Of a stretch of 64,000 bases of DNA, positions 26,520 through 34,784 are shown piece after piece. This DNA comes from Sphingobium sp. AS12. Its GTDB lineage: Bacteria; Pseudomonadota; Alphaproteobacteria; Sphingomonadales; Sphingomonadaceae. The stretch is from positions 62,001-126,000 of the forward strand of contig NZ_JAHRGM010000011.1 of NCBI RefSeq assembly GCF_019097845.1. Direction: 5' to 3'. Position 1 is the stretch's first letter, and each line of letters opens with the position of its first letter. The notes beneath the pieces were generated by a model. That model did no database searches. It was not told the origin of the DNA and saw nothing but the letters and a program-made list of their open reading frames with translations. The translations under genes and the position numbers were made by a program.

Positions 26520-28016
26520 ATGTCGACCGTGCCCCTCCCCCGTCGGCGCTTCCACCGCCTTGCCCTTGCCGCGCTGCCCGGCCTGCTTGCGCTGCTTGGC
26601 GGCTGTTCCAGCGAGAATAACGACCCGGTGGTCGTCAGCGTCGTGGGCGACCGCGATGATTTCGCCAAACCCTTGCAACAGCTGCCCGATCCCGGCGCCA
26701 AGCTGATCCTGGAAGCGACCGCGCAGGGGCTGGTCGCGTTCGACGCCAGCGGTGACATATTGCCCGCACTCGCCCAGCGCTGGATCGTGGAGGATGACGG
26801 GCGCAGCTATATCTTCCGCCTGCGCCGTGCCTTCTGGGCCAATGGCGCGCGCGTCACCGCGCCCGACGTTGCGCGGATGCTGATGGCACGGATCGAATCG
26901 CTGCGCCGCTTCGACCCGGACGGACCGCTGGACGCAGTGCAGGCCGTCATCCCGATGACCGGCGAAGTGATCGAAATCCGCCTCGCCGCCGCCCGCCCCC
27001 ATATCCTCCAGATGCTCGCCCAGCCGCAAATGGCCATCGTCTCGCGCGATGGCGGCACTGGCCCTTATCGGCGCAAGACATGGGGCAAGGCGGTGATCCT
27101 GACGCCTGTCGACCGGCTGAGCGGCGGGGACGAGCCCGAAGAAACGCCGGTCCCCGCCTGGCAGACGCGCGTCGTGCGTTCCGAACGGGCCGCGCTGGCG
27201 ATCATACGCTTTCGCGAACGCCAGGCGGCGCTGGTGCTGGGCGGACGCCTGGCCGACCTACCGCTGCTGGTGCCAGCGGGGATAGATCGCGATGCGGTGC
27301 GGGCCGATCCGGTGCAGGGCTTGCTGGGGCTGGCGGTGACCGGCAGGGGCCGCCTGCTGGACGATGACGGGGTACGCGCAGCCATCAACATGGCGATCGA
27401 CCGCAGCCAGATTCCCGCGCTGCTACCGATCGGCGGCTGGGCGACCAGCAACCGCATCGTCCCCGACCAGCTTGACCTTGGCCGTCCGCCGACCGAACCT
27501 GAGTGGGCGGCGCTGCCGCTGGATGACCGGCGCGGCCGGGCGAGCGCAGCCGTTGCTGTCTGGCGTGACGATCATGGCGACCCGCCGCCGCTGCGTATCG
27601 CCCTGCCGCAGGGTCCGGGCGCAACATTGCTGTTCGGGCTGCTGCGTCGCGATCTTGGCGCAATCGGCCTAGCCGTCCGCCGCGTCCCCCTCACAAGCGG
27701 CGCGGACCTGCGGCTGATCGACGAAGTCGCCGCTTATGACAGCGCGCTCTGGTATCTGGGCCGGGTCGGCTGCGCCCGCAAAATCCATTGCAGCAATGAA
27801 GCCGATGCCCAGCTTCAGGCCGCCAGCCTTGCCAGTTCGCTCGCCGATCGCACGGTCCGCATCGCGGAGGCCGAAGCGCTGATGGTCGCGCATAATGGCT
27901 ATATCCCGCTCGGTGCGCCGATCCGCTGGTCGCTCGTGTCCAAGCGGCTCAACGGCTTCCTGCCTTCGCCCCGTGCGCGCCACCCATTGAACCATCTGTT
28001 CCGCCGCACCAATTAG
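26520..28016 (+). CDS. ABC-type solute-binding lipoprotein, family 5 (peptide/nickel type), orphan
   Basis: 498 residues with a lipoprotein signal (RRRFHRLALAALPGLLALLGGCSS; lipidated Cys in LLGGC). The body matches SBP_bac_5: ILEATAQGLVAFDASGDILPALAQRW, the typical DDGRSYIFRLRRAFWANGARVTAPDV and SRDGGTGPY. No permease or ATPase genes are adjacent, so it is an orphan binding protein. The C-terminal half departs from transport-type members. It follows chvG by 63 bases on the same strand and may be co-transcribed with it. Ligand and role are unknown; an accessory role in envelope sensing is only a positional guess. Confidence 0.78.
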   Translation: MSTVPLPRRRFHRLALAALPGLLALLGGCSSENNDPVVVSVVGDRDDFAKPLQQLPDPGAKLILEATAQGLVAFDASGDILPALAQRWIVEDDGRSYIFRLRRAFWANGARVTAPDVARMLMARIESLRRFDPDGPLDAVQAVIPMTGEVIEIRLAAARPHILQMLAQPQMAIVSRDGGTGPYRRKTWGKAVILTPVDRLSGGDEPEETPVPAWQTRVVRSERAALAIIRFRERQAALVLGGRLADLPLLVPAGIDRDAVRADPVQGLLGLAVTGRGRLLDDDGVRAAINMAIDRSQIPALLPIGGWATSNRIVPDQLDLGRPPTEPEWAALPLDDRRGRASAAVAVWRDDHGDPPPLRIALPQGPGATLLFGLLRRDLGAIGLAVRRVPLTSGADLRLIDEVAAYDSALWYLGRVGCARKIHCSNEADAQLQAASLASSLADRTVRIAEAEALMVAHNGYIPLGAPIRWSLVSKRLNGFLPSPRARHPLNHLFRRTN

Positions 28017-28042
28017 GGATGGCAACAGGAGACGCTTTACCC

Positions 28043-28465
28043 ATGCCGATATCGCCCGATCCCGCAAAGGCTGGCGCCCGCGCCATGCCGGGCTTTGGCC
28101 GCGACCCCGCTTCGGTCCGCCGTCGCATCGAAACGATGGAGGAGGTGCTGGAGCGGCTGTTCGTCGTTCCCGGCATCAACCGCCCGGTCGGCATCGACAG
28201 CATCGTCGGACTTGTCCCGGTGATCGGCGACCTGGCCACCGCGTCGATGGGTATCTGGATGATCTGGGAAGCGCGCAATCTGGGCATGTCCAAATGGCAG
28301 CTGACCCGCATGTCAGCCAATGTCGGGGTCGACACGCTGCTGGGCGCCATCCCCCTTGTCGGCGACCTGTTCGACTTCGCCTTCCGATCGAACAGCCGCA
28401 ACCTGCGCATCATCCGCAAGCATCTGGACAAGCATCATCCCTCGACCGTGACGATCGACGGCTAG
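28043..28465 (+). CDS. DUF4112 membrane protein
   Basis: About 140 residues from ATG 28043, preceded by CAGGAG eleven bases upstream; ATG 28019 is an in-frame alternative. The DUF4112 signature is clear: RRIETMEEVLERLFVVPG, GIDSIVGLVPVIGDLATA, MSANVGVDTLLGAIPLVGDLFDFAFRSN and RNLRIIRKHL. Two hydrophobic hairpins with GLVPVIGD / AIPLVGD repeats suggest membrane insertion. No function is established. It follows the solute-binding lipoprotein gene closely and overlaps the convergent RNase T2 gene by four bases. Confidence 0.85.
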   Translation: MPISPDPAKAGARAMPGFGRDPASVRRRIETMEEVLERLFVVPGINRPVGIDSIVGLVPVIGDLATASMGIWMIWEARNLGMSKWQLTRMSANVGVDTLLGAIPLVGDLFDFAFRSNSRNLRIIRKHLDKHHPSTVTIDG

Positions 28466-29295
28466 GGATTGCTATTCCCCAGCGTCTGGACATTGGGATC
28501 AAGGTCTAGGATCAGCCCCGGCTTGCGCGCCGGCACCGGCGCTTCGCGCGGCATGGTCTGCGTCGCGTGTCTGCGCGGATTGGGGATATTCGGTCCCGGC
28601 TGTATCCGCACATAGCTTGCAACCGCCGCGCCGCCCTGATGCGCCGGACAGCGGGCAAATTCCATCGCCCGGTCCATGCACAACCACACTTCGCTCAGCC
28701 AATTGCCGCGCGTCGTCGTGACGCGCAGCATGTCCGGCCTTAACCCTTGGTTGGCGCGTGCGAAGGCTTGCGCAAACTGCCCCACAGTCACATTCTTCGT
28801 CCGCGCCAGCGCCCCCATGTCGGGATAGCGGATCGACTGGTATAAAGCCCGCGACAGGTTGAAATACAGCTCGGGCTTGCTCGTCATGCAGGTGCCATGC
28901 TTGGCCCATTCATGCTGGATCAGCTGGACCGAGGGCGTCGCGCACAGATTTTGCCGGATCACTTGCCGCGGCACCAGATCGGCCGCGCGGCAATATTGCG
29001 GCCATTCCTTGCCAAAGCCGTCGGGCCACAACCCGTGCAAGGTGAAGCCGAAACGGCCATTCCGCCCCCCGCACTGGATCGCACTGCGCCCACCCTTCGC
29101 GGTCGAACAATATTGCGGCGACCAGCTGAGCGCCAGCGTATAGCTGCCGATCGGCAGGATGCGTTTGGGTTCGTTTGCGCTCGGCCCTTCCAAATCGGGC
29201 CGGGCGACCTGGGCAGGCGGGCTGCACTGGGCCGATTGCGCCAGCGCCGTCCCCGGCACTGCGATCAGCGCCAGCATGGCCAGCCGCTCAAGCAT
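28462..29295 (-). CDS. Secreted RNase T2 family ribonuclease
   Basis: About 277 residues from ATG 29295 with a signal peptide (LAMLALIAVPGTALAQ). The two active-site segments of RNase T2 are present: CAS1 as FTLHGLWPDG and CAS2 as HEWAKHGTC, supplying the catalytic histidines, Glu and Lys. Surrounding Cys pairs (YCSTAKGG, NLCATPS, GTCMTS) fit the disulfide pattern. The enzyme cleaves single-stranded RNA to cyclic phosphates outside the cytoplasm. The C-terminal 60 residues are Pro-rich and specific to this lineage. Its start overlaps the end of nadC by eight bases, so it probably belongs to the nad operon, though the functional link is unclear. Confidence 0.9.
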   Translation of the reverse strand: MLERLAMLALIAVPGTALAQSAQCSPPAQVARPDLEGPSANEPKRILPIGSYTLALSWSPQYCSTAKGGRSAIQCGGRNGRFGFTLHGLWPDGFGKEWPQYCRAADLVPRQVIRQNLCATPSVQLIQHEWAKHGTCMTSKPELYFNLSRALYQSIRYPDMGALARTKNVTVGQFAQAFARANQGLRPDMLRVTTTRGNWLSEVWLCMDRAMEFARCPAHQGGAAVASYVRIQPGPNIPNPRRHATQTMPREAPVPARKPGLILDLDPNVQTLGNSNP

Positions 29296-30136
29296 AAGCA
29301 AAGTCCAGCCCGATGTCCGCCGCCGGGGCCGACTGGGTCAGCCGCCCTACGCTGATATAGGTGACGCCCGTTTCCGCCTTCGCCCGGATCGTCTCCAGCG
29401 TCACCCCGCCCGACGCCTCGGTCGGCACCCGCCCGGCGACCAGTGCCGTCGCCTGCCGCAGCATTGCGGCGTCCATATTGTCGAGCAGCAAATGCGTCGC
29501 CCCGGCGGCCAGCGCCGGTTCGATCTGGTCGATCCGGTCAACCTCGACGATGATCTGCTGCACCCCGGCATCGACCGCGCGGCGCACTGCTTCGCCGACC
29601 GACCCGGCTACCGCAACATGATTATCCTTGATCATCGCCGCGTCCCACAGCCCCATGCGATGATTGGTCGCCCCGCCCATTCGGGTCGCATATTTCTCAA
29701 GGACACGCAGCCCCGGAATGGTCTTGCGCGTGTCGAGCAGCGTCGCGCCCGTCCCGGCGATCGCGTCGACATAAGCCCGTGTCATCGTCGCGATGCCGCT
29801 CAGATGCTGCACCGTATTGAGCGCTGACCGCTCCGCCGTCAGCATCGCCCGCGCCTTCCCGCGAATCCGCAAAATGTCGGTCCCGGCCGCAACCCGATCG
29901 CCATCTTGGCGCAATTGCTCGATCACCACATCAGGATCAAGCGCGCGAAAAAACGCCAACGCCACCGGCAACCCCGCCAGCGTCACCGCATCGCGCGTAT
30001 CCATCACCCCGTCGAACATCGCATCGGCTGGGATGACGGCCTCGCTGGTGACATCGCGCCCCTCCGGTCCGAGATCTTCGGCGAGGGTGGAAGCAACGAA
30101 AGCAGCAAGGTCGAAATGGGGGAGGGAGAAGGTCAT
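29288..30136 (-). CDS. nadC: Nicotinate-nucleotide pyrophosphorylase (carboxylating), QPRTase
   Basis: 282 residues. The type II phosphoribosyltransferase marks are present: EDLGPEGRDVTSEAVIP at the start, LTAERSALNTVQHLSGIAT, DTRKTIPGLRVLEKYA, RMGLWDAAMIKDNHV, IIVEVDRID, LLLDNM and EASGGVTLETI. It converts quinolinate and PRPP to nicotinate mononucleotide in de novo NAD synthesis. The start codon ATG (30136) overlaps the nadA stop as TGATG, so translation is coupled. The reading frame is also open further upstream, but that stretch is nadA in another frame. Confidence 0.95.
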   Translation of the reverse strand: MTFSLPHFDLAAFVASTLAEDLGPEGRDVTSEAVIPADAMFDGVMDTRDAVTLAGLPVALAFFRALDPDVVIEQLRQDGDRVAAGTDILRIRGKARAMLTAERSALNTVQHLSGIATMTRAYVDAIAGTGATLLDTRKTIPGLRVLEKYATRMGGATNHRMGLWDAAMIKDNHVAVAGSVGEAVRRAVDAGVQQIIVEVDRIDQIEPALAAGATHLLLDNMDAAMLRQATALVAGRVPTEASGGVTLETIRAKAETGVTYISVGRLTQSAPAADIGLDFAYA

Positions 30137-31122
30137 CACCGCGCGCCCAAATCCCCCAACCCCACCGTGGCGCTGGCCATTTCCAGCATCCGGTCCAGGC
30201 TCTTCTTCGCGCCCAGCCGCAGCGTCTCGTCCATCTCGATGCGCGGCTGGAGGTCGCGCAGCGCCAGATACAGCTTTTCCATCGTGTTGAGCGCCATATA
30301 GGGGCAGATATTGCAGTTGCAGTTGCCGTCCGCGCCCGGTGCGCCGATGAAGGTCTTTTCCGGCACCGCCTTTTCCATCTGGTGGATGATATGCGGCTCG
30401 GTCGCGACGATCAGCGTGTCGCCGGGCATCGTCTTGGCAAAGTCGAGGATGCCGCTGGTCGATCCGACATAATCGGCATGATCGACGATATAGGGCGGAC
30501 ATTCGGGATGCGCGGCGATCGGCGCGTCGGGATGCTGGACCTTGAGCTTCAGCAATTCGGTCTCGCTGAACGCCTCATGCACGATGCACACGCCCGGCCA
30601 CAGCAGCATGTCGCGGCCCAGCTTGCGCTTCAGATAGCCGCCCAGATGCTTGTCGGGACCGAAGATGATCTTCTGATCCTTGGGAATTTGCGACAATATC
30701 TTTTCGGCGGAGGAGGATGTCACGATGATGTCGGACAGCGCCTTCACCTCGGCCGAACAGTTGATGTAGCTGAGCGCTATATGGTCGGGATGCGCCTCGC
30801 GGAACGCCTTGAACTGGGCGGGCGGGCAGGAGTCTTCCAGCGAACAACCCGCGTCCATGTCGGGCAGCACGACGATCTTGTCGGGCGACAGTATCTTGGC
30901 CGTCTCCGCCATGAAGCGCACGCCGCAAAAGGCGATGACATCCGCGTCCGTCTCCGCCGCCTTGCGCGACAGCTCCAGCGAATCGCCGACGAAATCGGAC
31001 AGGTCCTGAATTTCAGGGCTTTGATAATAATGACCCAGGATCACGGCATTACGCTCCTTGCGCAGCCGTTCAATCTCTGCGCGCAGGTCGGTGCCCTGCG
31101 GAATGCCGGTAAAAGCGTTCAT
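30136..31122 (-). CDS. nadA: Quinolinate synthase NadA
   Basis: 328 residues, length normal. Signatures: RNAVILGHYYQSPEIQDLSDFVGDSL, FCGVRFMAETAKIL, PDMDAGCSLEDSCP (Fe-S Cys), PDKHLGGY, VHPEC-like AAHPECPPYIV (Cys ligand), STSGILDFA and CNCNICPYMALNT (Cys ligand). It condenses iminoaspartate with dihydroxyacetone phosphate using a 4Fe-4S cluster. An AGGAG box precedes ATG 31122. It is coupled to nadC. No nadB (aspartate oxidase) or aspartate dehydrogenase gene is in the window, so iminoaspartate must come from an enzyme encoded elsewhere. Confidence 0.96.
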   Translation of the reverse strand: MNAFTGIPQGTDLRAEIERLRKERNAVILGHYYQSPEIQDLSDFVGDSLELSRKAAETDADVIAFCGVRFMAETAKILSPDKIVVLPDMDAGCSLEDSCPPAQFKAFREAHPDHIALSYINCSAEVKALSDIIVTSSSAEKILSQIPKDQKIIFGPDKHLGGYLKRKLGRDMLLWPGVCIVHEAFSETELLKLKVQHPDAPIAAHPECPPYIVDHADYVGSTSGILDFAKTMPGDTLIVATEPHIIHQMEKAVPEKTFIGAPGADGNCNCNICPYMALNTMEKLYLALRDLQPRIEMDETLRLGAKKSLDRMLEMASATVGLGDLGAR

Positions 31123-31155
31123 ATGCCTGTAACTCCTCGATCCCTGATGAGCGCC

Positions 31156-31875
31156 CTAACGCTGCCGTTGCCGGTTGGCCAGCACCTCGTTGATCGGTGT
31201 GGTCACGTCCCAGCGCTCGTCCTTCCTGCCCTTGCGCTCCGGCGGAAAGGTCACGATCACGCGCGCATCGCCATAGCCCGCCGCATTGAGCGGCGCCGTC
31301 ATCAACCTGCCGATCGCCGCCCGACCATAATCGCGCGCCTGCGCCATACGTTCGGGCGAGCGCGCGGTCGCCAGCGCGCGGCTCTGCGCATGGGCGGACA
31401 CGCGGCGGCTCAGCGCCTCGCTCGCCTGCCGGGTCACGAACAGGCCGTTGGTCTGCACCAAAGTGCGGCGGCTCTCGTCGACATTGGGCTTGCCCGGCAT
31501 CACGTCGGGCGCGTTGACGATCAGCGTGCGGGTCTGCCCGTTCCATTCCAGATCGCCCGCATCCAGCTTGCTCACATCGACGAAATAATCGACCGAGAAG
31601 GGCATTTTGACGACCTGATCCGACTTGAGCAGGCCAAAGCCGCGCACATCCTGCGCACTGCTCTGGATCGTGCCGTTGAGTTCGGACACTTTCAGACTAC
31701 TGACTCCGGACAGCTTGGCCGCGATCACCTTGGTCACCGCCGACCCATCTTCCTCGACCGCAACGACATAATCGCGGTCATAGCGCTGCCAGCCCAGCCA
31801 CATCGCCCCGGCCACAAACAGCAGGAGCAGCCCCGCCGCGACCGGCCCGGCATAGCGTTTCAGCGCATCTGCCAC
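31156..31875 (-). CDS. DUF4230 membrane-anchored protein
   Basis: 239 residues with one N-terminal membrane helix (about 10-28, VAAGLLLLFVAGAMWLGW) and a periplasmic domain of the DUF4230 type: VVAVEEDGSAVTKVIAAKLSG, VKMPFSVDYFVDVSKL, then a helical region (ALSRRVSAHAQSRAL) and YGDARVIVTFPPE. Family function is unknown. The start overlaps the MBL-fold gene end by 16 bases and nadA follows 33 bases after its stop, so it lies inside one minus-strand transcription unit. I infer no NAD role from that alone. Confidence 0.75.
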   Translation of the reverse strand: MADALKRYAGPVAAGLLLLFVAGAMWLGWQRYDRDYVVAVEEDGSAVTKVIAAKLSGVSSLKVSELNGTIQSSAQDVRGFGLLKSDQVVKMPFSVDYFVDVSKLDAGDLEWNGQTRTLIVNAPDVMPGKPNVDESRRTLVQTNGLFVTRQASEALSRRVSAHAQSRALATARSPERMAQARDYGRAAIGRLMTAPLNAAGYGDARVIVTFPPERKGRKDERWDVTTPINEVLANRQRQR

Positions 31876-32735
31876 AGGCCATCCGCCGCGCGCACGATCC
31901 CGCGTTGGTTAAGGTCGATCAGATGCGCCAGCACCGATCGCCCGGCGGCGGGATGCAGGCGGGGATCAACACCCTTATACATTTCGGCCACCATGTCGGG
32001 AATGACGCTGTCGCCGTTGCGCTCCAGAAAGCGCAATATCTGGCCCTCGCGCTGCTTGCGATGCCCCATCATGCCACGCACCAACCGCTGCGGATTGTCG
32101 ATCGGCTCGCCATGGGCGGGATAATAGACCGCATCCTCGCGCTCCAGCAGCCGCTGCATCGACCGCATATAATCGGCCATGTCACCATCGGGCGGAGAAA
32201 TCACGCTGGTGGACCAGCCCATGACATGATCGCCGGTAAACAGCGCCTGTTCCTCGACCAGCGCAAAGCACAAGTGATTGGACGTATGCCCCGGCGTCGC
32301 CACCGCCTCCAATGTCCAGCCGTCACCCGTCAGCCGATCGCCATCGGCCAGCACCCGGTCCGGGCGATAGGCCGCATCGAACGCCGCATCGGCGCGCGGC
32401 CCGTCATCGTCCAGCGTCAGCGGCGCGCAGCCGATCACCGGCGCGCCAGTCATTGCGCTCAATGGCCGCGCCGCCGGGCTATGGTCGCGATGGGTATGGG
32501 TGCAGACGATCGCCACGACCGGCCGCCCCGCAATCGCCGCCATCAGCGCCGCAAGATGGTCCGCCTCGTCCGGGCCGGGATCGATCACCGCCATGTCGCC
32601 CGTCCCGACCACATAGGTCTGGGTGCCGGTAAAGGTGAAGGGCGACGGATTGGGCGCCAGCACGCGGGCGACTAGCGGCGACAGCGGGATCGCCACGCCG
32701 GTCGGCAGGTCGGCCAGATCAAAAGGGGGTGCCAT
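31860..32735 (-). CDS. MBL-fold metallo-hydrolase (LACTB2-like)
   Basis: About 291 residues from ATG 32735 (ATG 32744 is three codons upstream). Metallo-beta-lactamase metal ligands are visible: THTHRDHSPA, ATPGHTSNHL, FTGDHVMG and YPAHGEPI. The C-terminal part (LERNGDSVIPDMVAEMYKGV, HLIDLNQRGIV) is the winged-helix extension found in LACTB2-like hydrolases. In mitochondria LACTB2 is an endoribonuclease; bacterial relatives may be nucleases or thioesterases, and substrate is not readable. First gene of the unit with DUF4230, nadA, nadC. It diverges from the recombinase gene with 79 bases between starts. Confidence 0.85.
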   Translation of the reverse strand: MAPPFDLADLPTGVAIPLSPLVARVLAPNPSPFTFTGTQTYVVGTGDMAVIDPGPDEADHLAALMAAIAGRPVVAIVCTHTHRDHSPAARPLSAMTGAPVIGCAPLTLDDDGPRADAAFDAAYRPDRVLADGDRLTGDGWTLEAVATPGHTSNHLCFALVEEQALFTGDHVMGWSTSVISPPDGDMADYMRSMQRLLEREDAVYYPAHGEPIDNPQRLVRGMMGHRKQREGQILRFLERNGDSVIPDMVAEMYKGVDPRLHPAAGRSVLAHLIDLNQRGIVRAADGLWQMR

Positions 32736-32814
32736 GCTTCCCATGTGCCTATTTTCCGCCGGATTTCAAGGCCGCGCCTGTCCCGCCGCCGCGGTTGCTG
32801 CTATCCTCCGGTCC

Positions 32815-33708
32815 ATGCCCTCCCCAGACCTTATCGAACGCTGGCGTCATCATCTCAGCCTCGACCGGCGGCGATCGACCCATACGGTGCGCGCCTATGT
32901 CGCGACCGCCGAGCGGCTGGTCGCCTTTCTGGAGGCGCATCATGGGGAGCAAGTCACCGTCCCGCTGCTCGCCCGGCTGGAGCAAGCGGACCTGCGCGCC
33001 TTCCTCACCGCGCGGCGGATGGACGGGATCGGCAATCTGTCGGCGGCGCGCGAATTGTCCGCCGTGCGCGGTTTCCTGCGCTTCATCGGGGGCGAGGAAG
33101 CCCGCGTCCCGCTGCTCAAAGGCCCGCGCACCAAGCGCGGCCTGCCCCGCCCCATCTCCCCCGACGAAGCCGTAGCGCTGGCGCAGGACATTGCCGAGGG
33201 CGCACGCGAAACGTGGATCGGCGCGCGCGACTGGGCGGTGCTGCTGCTGCTCTATGGCGCGGGCCTGCGGATCGGCGAGGCTATGGGACTGACCGGCGCG
33301 GTGCTCCCTTTAAGCGAAACCCTGCGCGTCACCGGCAAGCGGGGCAAGATGCGCGTCGTCCCGCTGCTGCCGCAGGTCCGCGCAGCGATCGACACCTATG
33401 TGGCGCTTTGCCCCTACCCCATGACCCGCGACGAGATGCTGTTTCGCGGCGCACGCGGCGGTCCGCTCTCCCCCGCGCTCATCCGCCGCGCGGTGCAGGG
33501 CGCACGCGGACGCCTGGGCCTGTCGGACCGCACCACCCCCCACGCGCTGCGCCACAGCTTCGCCACCCATTTGCTGGGCCGCGGCGCGGATCTGCGCAGT
33601 CTGCAGGAACTGCTGGGCCATGCCAGCCTGTCCTCAACCCAAGTCTATACCCAGGTCGATGGCGCACATCTGATGGACGTCTATCGCAACGCCCACCCGC
33701 GCGCCTGA
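32815..33708 (+). CDS. xerC: Tyrosine recombinase XerC-type
   Basis: 297 residues from ATG 32815; the in-frame codons upstream are not conserved-type. N-terminal SAM-like core-binding domain (LIERWRHHLSLDRRRSTHTVRAY) and C-terminal catalytic domain with Arg in YGAGLRIGEAMGL, Lys in TGKRGKMRVVPL, HALRHSFATHLL (His, Arg), the GHASLSSTQVYTQVD His and nucleophile Tyr. Length and motifs match XerC, which with XerD resolves chromosome dimers at dif. No mobile-element genes flank it, so a housekeeping role is more likely than an integrase. Confidence 0.9.
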   Translation: MPSPDLIERWRHHLSLDRRRSTHTVRAYVATAERLVAFLEAHHGEQVTVPLLARLEQADLRAFLTARRMDGIGNLSAARELSAVRGFLRFIGGEEARVPLLKGPRTKRGLPRPISPDEAVALAQDIAEGARETWIGARDWAVLLLLYGAGLRIGEAMGLTGAVLPLSETLRVTGKRGKMRVVPLLPQVRAAIDTYVALCPYPMTRDEMLFRGARGGPLSPALIRRAVQGARGRLGLSDRTTPHALRHSFATHLLGRGADLRSLQELLGHASLSSTQVYTQVDGAHLMDVYRNAHPRA

Positions 33709-33760
33709 AATTCGCCGCATTCCTGCGTCAGCCTCGTGCTTTCCCCGCGCTGGAAAGCCG

Positions 33761-34036
33761 ATGCTACGTTTAATCCTGACCTTGCAAAGTATCGGCGCAA
33801 TCCCGCCCGACTTCGACCTCAAATCGGTTCAGCCCAGCGTCGATTCGATCGTCGTCACCGCGCGACGGCAAAGCCAGCGGATCGAGCGCGCGCCGGTCAG
33901 CGATGAACCTCCGCTCGGTCGCGCGGAGATGGGCCTGTTCGGCAAGGTTAAGGGCAATCTGCGTGTGGAAAGCCAGGGCATGGGGAACGGCACCACGTCG
34001 CAGCGGGTCATGGTCGGCGTGAAAATACCGTTCTGA
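33761..34036 (+). CDS. Small conserved-type hypothetical protein
   Basis: 91 residues with no recognised domain. A short hydrophobic N-terminus (LRLILTLQSIGAIPP) is followed by SVDSIVVTARRQSQR, which resembles a TonB-box-like VVTA stretch but lacks a receptor, and by a Gly/Ser-rich end (RVMVGVKIPF). Codon usage matches the neighbours. It may be a small periplasmic or outer-membrane-associated protein; I do not assign a role. It converges on the DedA gene with four bases between the stops. Confidence 0.5.
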   Translation: MLRLILTLQSIGAIPPDFDLKSVQPSVDSIVVTARRQSQRIERAPVSDEPPLGRAEMGLFGKVKGNLRVESQGMGNGTTSQRVMVGVKIPF

Positions 34037-34040
34037 ACGC

Positions 34041-34640
34041 TCAACCCTTGGGCCGCCAGGTCGCCAATCGCCACAGATAGACCAGCACCGCTCCCACGAC
34101 GCACACCGTTGCGGCCGGGCCGATATATGTGTCGATCTCGCTGAAATTCTTGCCCAGCACGAAACCGGCATAGGCCAGGATGATGTTCCAGATCAGCGCC
34201 CCGCCCGCGGTCCACGCCAGAAACTTCATATGCCCCATGCGGAACAGTCCGGCGGGCAGCGACACCATCGTCCGCAGCGCGGGCATGAAGCGGAACACGA
34301 ACACGACGATCTGGCCATATTTGCCGAACAATCGGTCAAGCGCCTCGACATCGCGCCACTCCAGCGTAGCCCAGCGGCCATAGCGATCGACCAGCGGCTT
34401 CAACCGGCCAAAGCCCAGCACGTGCCCGACCAAATACCAGAAATAATTGCCGACCGTGGTGCCGAGCGTCCCTGCAACCAGCAACCACTCCATCGCCATC
34501 CGGCCCTGACCCACGCGGATGCCGCCAATGCCCATGATCAATTCCGACGGAATCGGCGGAAAGACGTTTTCCAGCACCATCAGCGCAAAAATGCCCCAAT
34601 AGCCGCCCGCGTCGATCAGGCGGAGAACCCAGTCCGTCAT
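34041..34640 (-). CDS. DedA family membrane protein
   Basis: 199 residues from ATG 34640. The DedA/SNARE-associated fold shows as GIFALMVLENVFPPIPSELI near the start, LVAGTLGTTVGNYFWYLVGH, then FVFRFMPALRTMVSLPAGL with the conserved F/GR-x-P pattern, and a C-terminal pair of helices. DedA proteins are undecaprenyl-phosphate or phospholipid recycling flippases of the inner membrane. Specific substrate unknown. A repeat element (34676-34752) separates it from gshB upstream. Confidence 0.9.
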   Translation of the reverse strand: MTDWVLRLIDAGGYWGIFALMVLENVFPPIPSELIMGIGGIRVGQGRMAMEWLLVAGTLGTTVGNYFWYLVGHVLGFGRLKPLVDRYGRWATLEWRDVEALDRLFGKYGQIVVFVFRFMPALRTMVSLPAGLFRMGHMKFLAWTAGGALIWNIILAYAGFVLGKNFSEIDTYIGPAATVCVVGAVLVYLWRLATWRPKG

Positions 34641-34675
34641 GTCACGATGCCCAAAGGGAAGGTAACACATCCCCT

Positions 34676-34752
34676 CCGTTCGCCCTGAGCCTGTCGAAGG
34701 ACCGTCCTTCTTGAAGAAAAGAACAAGGCTTCGACAGGCTCAGCCCGAACGG
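34676..34752. repeat. Inverted repeat, 24-base arms (REP-like)
   Basis: The arms at 34676-34699 and 34729-34752 pair with two mismatches (CGCCCTGAGC versus GCTCAGCCCG at the outer part). Family shared with 35773-35876 and, more distantly, 51011-51083: outer CCGTTCG and an inner GTCGAAG core. Confidence 0.8.
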
Positions 34753-34784
34753 ATCTAGAGTTAAGGATGAAAACAAAAACGTGT

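Noticed and set aside
30382..32124. Open frame of 580 codons on the plus strand across nadA, DUF4230 and MBL genes
   Set aside because: It crosses three supported genes on the other strand and has a low-complexity Arg/His/Gln translation.
32815..33708. XerC-type gene as integrase of a genomic island
   Set aside because: No phage or conjugation genes, no attachment repeats and normal composition around it; housekeeping XerC is simpler.
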